Part shown: positions 5,314 to 10,858 of the stretch, in pieces
Layout: each line of letters begins with the position of its first letter
Position numbering within the stretch: position 1 is the stretch's first letter
Assembly: GCA_015485995.1 (NCBI GenBank)
Contig: WFSP01000083.1
Coordinates: forward strand, 1-10,858
DNA from: Caldisericales bacterium
Lineage (GTDB): Bacteria; Caldisericota; Caldisericia; Caldisericales; Caldisericaceae
Direction of reading: 5' to 3'
DNA: 10,858 bases
Notes under the pieces: generated by a model
Told to the model about the DNA's origin: nothing
Databases searched by the model: none
The model's input: only the letters and a program-made list of their open reading frames with translations
Translations under genes and position numbers: made by a program

Positions 5314-6370
5314 ATTTTACCTTTAGCACCTTCCAATTTTTGTTTTGTTTAGCAAACTTTACTGCATCTATTTCTGATATAAAGTAACCAAGCCTATTAT
5401 TTTTACTGTCCTCAATAAAATACAAATAGTATGTATTTCCTTTATTGTACACAAACTTTTCAAGCTCTGCTGTTGTTGTAACAATCATAGATTCAGGAAT
5501 CTTAGGCGTAGAAACATACTGAAAAGGAATAGAATACGGTATGAAGCGTGCCGCGCCAAGCGTAATTGTTGGCGCAAGTAGAATAATCACAATAGCTTTT
5601 ATAAGCATTTTAGCTTCGTGTGGGAGTTCTTTCCCTGCTTCCTTGAAACGTTTCTGTACAGCATTGCCAAAACTTGTATTAACAAACTCAACAATGTATG
5701 CCCACTCTGCAAGCTGAGGTGGAACAGACCGCTCAATTGATACCTTCATGCCCATCCACGGACGAGATGCAATACCTTTTACATTTTTGCGAAGCGTAGT
5801 GAGTGCTTCATTTGCAAGATCTTCACCATCTTTTCCTTGATCTCTGTATGGATATAATATTAAGCTGTCCGCTGGTGCATGGACATCTGTCGGTTTATCA
5901 AATATGTTTATCATTTCTGGGGTAAAGAAATATATTCTTCTCTTTCCATGCATCACGACAGGTTTCTTATACTTCCTTGTTGTTCCAATGCCTATAAAAA
6001 GTTCAAATGAACCTACGTAGTCAAACCCAAATGTTGCATACAAGTTGTGTGCTGTAGGCACAATAAAGTATTTTCCATATTCTTCTATTGCATATAGAAA
6101 GTCTTTTGTGCCAAGTATCCCTGCAATTTTACCAAAGATTGCATCTTTTGAAACAGTATCTTTCGGAAATATAAATATCCTTGACGCAGCATCATCAAGC
6201 AAAAGTATCTTCTCATCTGCATTCATTAACTTATTTAGTATGTCCTGGTTAAGCTGTTCATCAAAGTAGTACACAGCAGACACTTTGTTCTTCTCCTTAT
6301 ATATTGCAACAGTTCTGCTTTTATCGTCATATTTCGCACCTGTTATAACAATAAGTGTTCTTTTTGCCAT
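5270..6370 (-). CDS. Bitopic pilus-platform protein with GspL-like topology (unrecognised)
   Basis: This 366-residue protein has a large N-terminal cytoplasmic part (1-252), one membrane helix (about 255-273, IKAIVIILLAPTITLGAA) and an extracytoplasmic domain of about 90 residues ending in a beta-alpha-beta pattern (YYLYFIE, EIDAVKFAKQNK, WKVLKVKYEG). I recognise no family by sequence. The N-terminal part shows strand-rich stretches such as LIVITGA, KILLLDDA and RIFIFPKD; the last resembles the place where PilM and GspL actin-like domains carry their xLP segment, but this is weak. Position between a PilO-like gene and pilT supports a role in the inner-membrane assembly platform. The TAATG overlap and AAGGAGGT (6384-6377) six bases before the stop-start junction give a secure start. 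It may be a second, diverged GspL-like protein. Confidence 0.65.
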   Translation of the reverse strand: MAKRTLIVITGAKYDDKSRTVAIYKEKNKVSAVYYFDEQLNQDILNKLMNADEKILLLDDAASRIFIFPKDTVSKDAIFGKIAGILGTKDFLYAIEEYGKYFIVPTAHNLYATFGFDYVGSFELFIGIGTTRKYKKPVVMHGKRRIYFFTPEMINIFDKPTDVHAPADSLILYPYRDQGKDGEDLANEALTTLRKNVKGIASRPWMGMKVSIERSVPPQLAEWAYIVEFVNTSFGNAVQKRFKEAGKELPHEAKMLIKAIVIILLAPTITLGAARFIPYSIPFQYVSTPKIPESMIVTTTAELEKFVYNKGNTYYLYFIEDSKNNRLGYFISEIDAVKFAKQNKNWKVLKVKYEGDKEISRTITYP

Positions 6371-7104
6371 TACCTTACCTCCTTCACAACCATAACGATT
6401 GTCCCTTTACCGGAATACGAATTTGCCACTGCTTCTGCTGTTAAAGCATCAAGGTTTCTTGTAACTACTTTTCCAGCGTAGTATTGATTGCTTTTTTTAA
6501 CTACATAGTATCCAGATTCCACAAAATACTGTTCCATTGCAGGGTTATTCGTTACTGCATAAAGTTTGCATACAAGGTATTTGCTCGTATTGTAAAGCTG
6601 TGGTGTAATGACAAAATTATCCTTTTGTGTGTTTATCATTCCTTTAAGGACTGCTATAATCCTTCCGCTCGAGATCTGAAAGCTATCTACATAAAGTGGG
6701 GGGATTTCTTTCTGTACAATACCAAAGAAGTCTTGGGGTTTCATATTGTTTACTTGTATTGTGAGATAAAACCATTTCATTCTGTTTTTATCCAGCGTGT
6801 AATTTGGATTTATGCTCACCGAATAGAAATGCCTTCCAAATTCGTTTTCAAATCCTTTGTATAGATTGAACAGCCTTGGGTTTGTGTATAGGTTTGTTGC
6901 AACCTTTATAGAAAGTGTTTGATATTGTCTCTTTTCATTTTGAAGCTCTTGCAAAGGATTCAAGAAAGAGGCTTCCTGCATACGTTCTCCAAGTAAACTT
7001 TTGTTCTCCTGTATTGTTTTGTACAATGTGAAACTGTATGTACCAATGAGAATCAGGGCGACAACTACGCCTAAAATCTTTCCTATTTGTTCCCATTTAC
7101 TCAT
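6370..7104 (-). CDS. PilO/GspM-like bitopic pilus-platform protein
   Basis: This 244-residue protein has a short cytoplasmic start, one membrane helix (about 8-28), a charged helical stretch likely to be a short coiled coil (30-66), and an extracytoplasmic region with alternating strands and helices (90-160) and a C-terminal domain (174-242). The helix plus coiled coil plus alpha/beta layout and its place directly after a PilN-like gene match PilO or GspM, which pairs with PilN/GspL around the pilus base. Sequence identity to PilO is not evident. The last domain (KYLVCKLYAVTNNPAMEQYF, then YYVVKKSNQYYAGKVV, then a helix and strand) resembles a SPOR repeat, which would bind denuded peptidoglycan, but I cannot confirm this. 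ATGA overlap with the upstream gene; GAGGGGG (7119-7113) is eight bases before the ATG. Confidence 0.65.
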   Translation of the reverse strand: MSKWEQIGKILGVVVALILIGTYSFTLYKTIQENKSLLGERMQEASFLNPLQELQNEKRQYQTLSIKVATNLYTNPRLFNLYKGFENEFGRHFYSVSINPNYTLDKNRMKWFYLTIQVNNMKPQDFFGIVQKEIPPLYVDSFQISSGRIIAVLKGMINTQKDNFVITPQLYNTSKYLVCKLYAVTNNPAMEQYFVESGYYVVKKSNQYYAGKVVTRNLDALTAEAVANSYSGKGTIVMVVKEVR

Positions 7105-8285
7105 TTCAATGTCCCCCTCAAAAGATACACGTTTGAACCTGCTCTCCTTTCAGGTGCTTCAAAATACTGAAAGTGTCCTGAATCTATTAACTTCTTAATA
7201 TATACATCGATTATATCCGGGGAGTTTGCTCTAACAACAATAATAACCTTATCCTTATCCACGCCAAATGATTCAACTCCGTTTTGTGAATATATGAGTT
7301 GAGAAAATTTTACCCAATCAATTGGCTTAATGCTCTGTGCTGCTTTATACCAGGATTCAACAAGATTCTGCTCGTCCTTTAACTTCTGAAGTACCTTGAG
7401 AAGCTGTTTTTTTGCCTGCTGTATCTCAGTAATGTTCGCAATAATCTTTTTGTTGTTGTCCCTGTAGAGGTTTGTTACGTATGCAATGCCTGCATTTACG
7501 GGAAATGCCCAGGAAAGTGCAAACAGAAATGCAACGGATACTGCAACAATTTCTCTTCCAATGACAGGCATAGATGATATGAATTTGTCCCAGGTAAACC
7601 TATTCCTGAAGTGCCTCTTTGGACTGAGGTTCAAGCTCCCTGAATATTCCTTTGGGCCCGCTGTAACGGAAACGGGATTTGGAAGCACGGATAGTATTTG
7701 AACCGGCACATTACCAACGACAAGAGACTTTTTAATTTCAACAGCTGGGAATGTTGTCCTTCTGAATTCCTGTACAATAAGGTCTGAAACAGCCGCCTTG
7801 AATGTCTTAGGGTTGTAGTTATTTATGCTTCGCTTATATATGTGGTAAAGAAGTATATCTCTTTTCCCTATTGCCACGTGGAATGTGTTTTGCTCCGAAA
7901 CAATGATAAGATAATATCCCTCTTCTTCCTGCATGTGCAGTGCTACCCACATCTTTGCGTATACCGCGGGTACAACTGTATCTCCTGCGCCGTACGCGTC
8001 TGATGCAGCACAGGCAATTCCTAAGTACCACTCAAGTCCTTCCGTTTCTCCAACTTTTTTGAAGTCGAACTCTGAGGGCACGAACTGCATGCTCCTCATT
8101 TTCTCTTCAATTTCTTTGTACTGCGTCCCTTCAGGGAATATTGCAGTTTTTATCTCAGAGCGCTTGCTTGAAAGGAACGCAATGCTGCCCTTTCTCTTTT
8201 TCACTTTCCTCTGCTTCGGCTTCTGCTTTCTTTTACGAAAAAAACTTTTCTTCTTAGGCTTTTCGTCAAAAATGTCTTCCTGCAC
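7101..8285 (-). CDS. PilM-PilN-like fusion (GspL-like) pilus assembly platform protein
   Basis: As called this is 394 residues, starting at the GTG at 8285-8283. The GTG at 8294-8292, three codons earlier, overlaps the Shine-Dalgarno AGGAGG (8299-8294) and is a poor start; the chosen GTG lies eight bases after it. Order: a very basic tail (9-33), a cytoplasmic domain (about 35-210) with strand pattern YYLIIVSE, FHVAIGKRDILLYHIYKRSI and KKSLVVGN resembling an actin-like PilM fold, SLNLSPKR (217-224) matching the INLLPxx motif that in PilN precedes the membrane helix, a membrane helix (about 243-263), a coiled coil (277-312), and a ferredoxin-like PilN domain (317-392) with VIIVVRANSPDIIDVYIKKL. 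In other systems PilM binds the short PilN tail; here both seem to be one chain, as in GspL. It would link the cytoplasmic ATPase to the periplasmic platform. Confidence 0.7.
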   Translation of the reverse strand: MQEDIFDEKPKKKSFFRKRKQKPKQRKVKKRKGSIAFLSSKRSEIKTAIFPEGTQYKEIEEKMRSMQFVPSEFDFKKVGETEGLEWYLGIACAASDAYGAGDTVVPAVYAKMWVALHMQEEEGYYLIIVSEQNTFHVAIGKRDILLYHIYKRSINNYNPKTFKAAVSDLIVQEFRRTTFPAVEIKKSLVVGNVPVQILSVLPNPVSVTAGPKEYSGSLNLSPKRHFRNRFTWDKFISSMPVIGREIVAVSVAFLFALSWAFPVNAGIAYVTNLYRDNNKKIIANITEIQQAKKQLLKVLQKLKDEQNLVESWYKAAQSIKPIDWVKFSQLIYSQNGVESFGVDKDKVIIVVRANSPDIIDVYIKKLIDSGHFQYFEAPERRAGSNVYLLRGTLK

Positions 8286-8293
8286 TCTCTTCA

Positions 8294-8299
8294 CCTCCT
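8294..8299 (-). promoter_or_regulatory. Ribosome binding site that fixes the PilM-PilN-like start
   Basis: AGGAGG on the minus strand, partly embedded in the TAG stop codon of the upstream prepilin gene. It overlaps the first in-frame GTG (8294-8292) and is eight bases from the second GTG (8285-8283), which is therefore the likely start. Confidence 0.65.
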
Positions 8300-9167
8300 A
8301 CTGTTTTATCATCTGAATATCGTCGAAGTACGCAGTGCCGTCTGCTTTGTATAGAAGCAGGTAAACGCGCATTCTGTCGTAATCCTTTTCTGCCTTTATC
8401 GTTACGGTGCCTGTCTGCCAATTGTACTCATACCTGTTTGGGTGCCACTGCCCTTGGTAAGAATGGCTTCCGTCCTTGTAGTGGATGTACACCTCGCACC
8501 CGTACCACGACGCAGTCGTGATGTCCTGCGGCATGGAGTGGTAAGTAACGACGTACGTATCTCCTACCTTTCCGCTTATGCGTATGTCCTGGTATATGCC
8601 CCTGTTTGTGTTTTTATCCCCTTTTATCCCTATGCACATATCTCCGTCGTACACAACACTGTTCGGCTTTGCTGCTATGAACTTTCCTCCGTTGTAGAAG
8701 CCCCAGTACTTTTCCCCTTCTTCAAACCCTCCGTTCCGCACGATGCCTGAGGGCTCCATGTATGCATACGGCTCTTTTGAATTCTTATAAGCGCCGTAGT
8801 AACTGCTTGAGGAGTCAAAGAACGGGAATACGGAGGGAAGCCTTAGAGGAAGCGTTTTGCTTCCGTCTGCTTTTACCGCATAGAGGTACGTGCCGTCCCA
8901 CGCCCACTTTGAGGGCATAGGGCTCGTCATCGGGTCTTCAGGCAGGTTGCTTATATAATGCGAAAGGTCGTTCGTTGCAGCAGGCAGGTGCCCGTTTACC
9001 CGTGCATATTCTACTATCCTTGCAAGGATTTGGTTTTCTATCTGCTCAGTTTCATTGATCCGCACAGAAAGAGATGAACGTGAAAAAGAGAAAGCGCCTA
9101 ACGCGACGATTGCAGTGAGGATGCCCACTGCAATGACTGCCTCTATAAGCGTAAACCCTTTTCTCAT
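8298..9167 (-). CDS. Large prepilin with a C-terminal CBM-like jelly-roll domain
   Basis: This 289-residue protein has a class III prepilin leader: MRKG, cleavage after Gly4, then FTLIE with Glu at mature position +5 and a hydrophobic helix (5-28). The pilin-like part (29-about 110) has a diverged form of the loop seen in the next two genes (LPEDPMTSP, 75-83). The C-terminal half (about 141-288) starts with VRNGGFEEG and contains a Trp (W155), YDGDMCIGIKG (173-183), YQDIRI (192-197), VGDTYVVTYHS (201-211) and ends in TAYFDDIQMIK (278-288). This is the typical order of CBM4/9/22-type or F5/8-like carbohydrate-binding jelly rolls. It is much larger than a major pilin, so it is probably a minor, perhaps tip-located, pilin with an adhesive or polysaccharide-binding role. 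Ligand unknown. The ATGA start has GGAGG (9178-9174) six bases upstream. Confidence 0.8.
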   Translation of the reverse strand: MRKGFTLIEAVIAVGILTAIVALGAFSFSRSSLSVRINETEQIENQILARIVEYARVNGHLPAATNDLSHYISNLPEDPMTSPMPSKWAWDGTYLYAVKADGSKTLPLRLPSVFPFFDSSSSYYGAYKNSKEPYAYMEPSGIVRNGGFEEGEKYWGFYNGGKFIAAKPNSVVYDGDMCIGIKGDKNTNRGIYQDIRISGKVGDTYVVTYHSMPQDITTASWYGCEVYIHYKDGSHSYQGQWHPNRYEYNWQTGTVTIKAEKDYDRMRVYLLLYKADGTAYFDDIQMIKQ

Positions 9168-9586
9168 CCGTCGCCTCCGTACGTTGAGGGGCGCACGTAC
9201 ACGCTTCCGCTGTTTCCTTCAGGAACGGATACCGTGATTTCGTATACCATTTTATTCCCGTTGTTCACCGCGGAGACTTTTCTTGAAGCTGCATCCCACT
9301 TCCAACCCTTTTCAGGGTCTCCACTCCAGTAAGGGTTCTTCGGCACGGCTTCAAAGTACCTGTTGTCTTTTAAGAACGCTTCAAAGTCTTCCTGGTTTAC
9401 GGGAAAGCCTCCCTGGAGTTTGTACCGCCTCTGGAGCTGCTGTGAGATGAGCTCTGCAATCTGCACGATGCCTCTTTGCCTTGCAAAGCGCGTCGTCCTC
9501 AGCACCGTGCTCCACATAAGTACGGCAATTGCAGCAAGGATTGCAACGACTATCATCGTTTCTATAAGCGTGTACCCTTTTTTCAC
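9164..9586 (-). CDS. Type IV prepilin / pseudopilin
   Basis: This 140-residue prepilin has leader MKKG, cleavage after Gly4, then YTLIE: Tyr replaces the usual Phe at +1 and N-methylation should still occur. The hydrophobic assembly helix covers 5-27 and continues as an amphipathic helix (30-58). The globular part contains FPVNQEDFEAFLKD and YFEAVPKNPYWSGDPEKGW (77-95), the GspG-like segment with a P-x-DP-like loop, then a beta region (103-132) ending in a flexible GGDG. A PilD-type prepilin peptidase would be needed; none is in the window. The GTG start shares the GTGA overlap with the upstream prepilin stop, and GGAGGT lies six bases before it. It shares the FxAFLxDxxYFxxVPKNPY segment with the neighbouring 118-residue prepilin, so the two are likely paralogues. 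Confidence 0.9.
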   Translation of the reverse strand: MKKGYTLIETMIVVAILAAIAVLMWSTVLRTTRFARQRGIVQIAELISQQLQRRYKLQGGFPVNQEDFEAFLKDNRYFEAVPKNPYWSGDPEKGWKWDAASRKVSAVNNGNKMVYEITVSVPEGNSGSVYVRPSTYGGDG

Positions 9587-9939
9587 GGCGTTACCTCCAT
9601 CTGGCTCTTTTTAAACTCATAGTAAACACCCATACTTTCAGGTTTTGCATACACCTTCACCGTGTCTCCGCTGATCGTGTATCCAAAACCGTCACCGTAC
9701 GGGTTCTTCGGCACATCGGTGAAGTAGTCTTTGTCGTGCAGAAAAGCGTTAAAGTCTGTCGGATACTGCCCGTTGTTGTGGTAGTACTCGTTCATCGCCT
9801 CGCCTATCTGCTTGGACTCCTGCACTACGACATTCTTTCTTGCCCCTCTTACGTGCGCCATTGCAAAGCCTGCAAGCGCTACAATGATCGCAACGACTAC
9901 CAACACTTCAATGAGAGTAAATCCTAATCTCTTTTCCAC
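9583..9939 (-). CDS. Major-type prepilin (GspG/PilA-like)
   Basis: This 118-residue prepilin has leader MEKRLG, cleavage after Gly6, then FTLIEVLVVVAII with Glu at mature +5 and a helix to about residue 30. The region EAMNEYYHNNGQYPTDFNAFL (47-67) is the classic alpha-1 to loop of GspG-like pseudopilins (helix, NGxYP). YFTDVPKNPYGDGFGYTISGD (72-92) follows, then a short beta strand pair to the end. It is the smallest and most canonical prepilin here and the best candidate for the fibre's main subunit, though abundance cannot be judged from sequence. The GTG start (9939-9937) has GAGGTGG (9953-9947) seven bases upstream and overlaps the upstream gene by 16 bases. No cysteines, so no disulphide-closed D-region. 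A calcium site as in GspG is possible (Asp-rich loop) but unproven. Confidence 0.9.
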   Translation of the reverse strand: MEKRLGFTLIEVLVVVAIIVALAGFAMAHVRGARKNVVVQESKQIGEAMNEYYHNNGQYPTDFNAFLHDKDYFTDVPKNPYGDGFGYTISGDTVKVYAKPESMGVYYEFKKSQMEVTP

Positions 9940-10295
9940 GAGTAAACCACCTCTCTTCCGCTGTCCGTCTTTCTTGCATTTGCAGTAAACTTCATCGTTA
10001 AGCTTCCGTGTTTAACCGTTATCGTATAGGTGTCTCCGCTGTGCGACACACTGTAGTAGTAGTCGCCTGTGGGAAACGTACCTGAGGAACTCTGCCCGTC
10101 CAGTGCCTTGTATAGGGCTGTCTTTGCCGTGCACTCCATCTGGTTGTACACCTCACTCATCCTTTCTACGTGCATTGTTGAGGCAACGCTTTGAAAAGAT
10201 GCCTGGAATACAAGGATAAGGAATAAAGCTGTAATCAAAGAGGTAAACAAAATAAACCCTTTTCTTTTACGGCCGGTACTGTGCTTTGCATTCAT
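9924..10295 (-). CDS. PilX/GspK-like minor pilin
   Basis: As called, 123 residues from the ATG at 10295-10293; GGAGG (10311-10307) lies eleven bases upstream. The ATG at 10304 is only two bases from that site and the open frame begins further out at 10352, inside the previous gene, so these are less likely starts. The basic leader MNAKHSTGRKRKG is followed by a hydrophobic helix FILFTSLITALFLILVF (14-30). Position +5 after the Gly is Thr, not Glu. Missing Glu5 is typical of GspK and of some PilX proteins, which sit at the fibre tip and do not need the Glu5 contact with a subunit above. A helix (33-62) and a short beta region (GDYYYSVSHSGDTYTITV) follow. It is smaller than GspK, so a PilX-like assignment is safer. 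Confidence 0.7.
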   Translation of the reverse strand: MNAKHSTGRKRKGFILFTSLITALFLILVFQASFQSVASTMHVERMSEVYNQMECTAKTALYKALDGQSSSGTFPTGDYYYSVSHSGDTYTITVKHGSLTMKFTANARKTDSGREVVYSWKRD

Positions 10296-10858
10296 TGTAA
10301 ACATCGCCTCCATAATACACGACAAGTGCTCCTGTGTTAAAGTTTCCCACAAAGAAAAAGCTCCCGTCGTTCTGCGTCGTGGTTACGTAGCTGTGGTTGT
10401 CCGGCGTATAAGCATACACCAGTGCATCTGCTATTCCTTTGTTTCGCACAGGGTCATAAAGTGTCCCTGCGAAGCCCGTTGCAGTAGGCCTCAGGTTAAT
10501 AAATTCGCTTTTCCACTTCGCAGGTATGCCGAGAAAACTGCTGTACTTCTCTATGTCACTGTCTCCAAGAACAGACAGGTCGTCTTTCGTCGTCACGGCG
10601 TTCGTCCACTTTCCGTACTTCGTTGTGTCCATCGGCACACTGAACGTGTGGCTGTCGTCAGGTACGGGTGTTTCAAAGTCAGGGGTCACCATCCTCGTTG
10701 CAGAGATAACCTGCGGAAAACTGTCGTACTGAAAGAGAATGCTCATCGTCCAGTATGCCGTTGCTGCGTCGTTTACCCCCTGGACTGTAGGCACGTCCCC
10801 TGTATTTGAGCCCACCTTTGTCCCGTTCGGCGCGTAAAAGGACATAAGGAAGTAGTTA
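10267..10858 (-). CDS. C-terminal part of a surface or pilus-tip protein with a carboxypeptidase-regulatory-like domain (partial)
   Basis: About 196 codons are visible and the frame stays open to the right edge, so the N-terminus lies outside. The in-window ATG at 10845 has no ribosome site and is probably internal. From that Met, residues 1-118 are unassigned and rich in Thr, Asp and Pro. Residues 122-180 (GFAGTLYDPVRNKGIADALV, then TTTQNDGSFFF, then GALVVYYGG) match the carboxypeptidase D regulatory-like fold: G-x-V/L start, AxV strand, TxxDGxF turn. Such beta domains are common in secreted or surface proteins as structural or binding modules. No C-terminal anchor or sorting motif is present. 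Its stop lies 29 bases inside the PilX-like gene, so it belongs to the pilus operon and may be a large minor pilin or a PilY1-like tip protein. Confidence 0.7.
   Translation of the reverse strand, partial: NYFLMSFYAPNGTKVGSNTGDVPTVQGVNDAATAYWTMSILFQYDSFPQVISATRMVTPDFETPVPDDSHTFSVPMDTTKYGKWTNAVTTKDDLSVLGDSDIEKYSSFLGIPAKWKSEFINLRPTATGFAGTLYDPVRNKGIADALVYAYTPDNHSYVTTTQNDGSFFFVGNFNTGALVVYYGGDVYNECKAQYRP

Noticed and set aside
8215..8262. A- and T-rich stretch with partial inverted symmetry in the PilM-PilN-like gene
   Set aside because: It encodes the basic KKKSFFRKRKQKPKQRK tail. The symmetry is short and explained by lysine and phenylalanine codons; not a terminator.
8283..8294. GTG at 8294 as the start of the PilM-PilN-like gene
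   Set aside because: It overlaps its own Shine-Dalgarno AGGAGG. The GTG three codons later has proper eight-base spacing.
9924..10352. Longer N-terminus for the PilX-like protein (MWETLTQEHL start)
   Set aside because: No ribosome site, a large overlap with the previous gene, and it would put 32 residues before the prepilin glycine. The ATG at 10295 gives a normal leader and a ribosome site.

Overview
The window is wholly bacterial in style. Nineteen coding sequences, all on the minus strand, are read from the right edge to the left edge. Neighbours either overlap (ATGA, GTGA or TAATG junctions, or overlaps of 16 to 47 bases) or are separated by 34 bases or fewer. I see no tRNA, rRNA, CRISPR array, insertion sequence or intrinsic terminator, so this looks like one very long polycistron, or a few merged ones, cut at both ends. 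Most starts have a good Shine-Dalgarno sequence. The even, moderately AT-rich composition and the class III prepilin leaders fit a streamlined bacterium such as a thermophile or Firmicutes-like lineage. I cannot name the organism, nor decide between chromosome and plasmid or integrated element.

Right part (10858 to about 3400): a type IV pilus or type II secretion-like locus. Transcription enters through the end of a large surface protein with a carboxypeptidase-regulatory-like beta domain. A PilX/GspK-like minor pilin and three prepilins with GF/YTLIE leaders follow; the largest prepilin ends in a CBM-like jelly roll. Next come three inner-membrane platform proteins: a PilM-PilN (GspL-like) fusion, a bitopic PilO-like protein, and an unrecognised protein with GspL-like topology. 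Then come a PilT-type retraction ATPase and a membrane-anchored GGDEF protein. No PilB, PilC, PilD or secretin lies in the window, so the locus must continue upstream or borrow these elsewhere. The expected machine is a surface fibre whose tip carries binding domains and whose retraction is tuned by cyclic di-GMP.

Left part (about 3400 to 1): a YdjM/DUF457 membrane metalloprotein, two small unknown proteins, a divergent sigma-70-like protein, an unknown alpha/beta protein, a four-helix membrane protein, a tiny cysteine-rich protein missing from simple gene calls, an HU/IHF-like DNA-binding protein, and the start of another membrane protein. The mixture of sigma-like, HU-like, zinc-ribbon-like and small unknown genes is reminiscent of a plasmid or phage backbone.

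The most interesting structure is at gene junctions. The lysine tail of the HU-like gene carries an in-frame A AAA AAG heptamer with AGGG ten bases upstream, the spacing known from E. coli dnaX; a -1 shift would join the HU-like protein to the downstream transmembrane protein. A second site, a run of ten A in the overlap before the sigma-like gene, could join a small unknown protein to the sigma-like protein. A run of seven G inside the tiny cysteine-rich gene makes its reading frame uncertain. None of these events is proven here.
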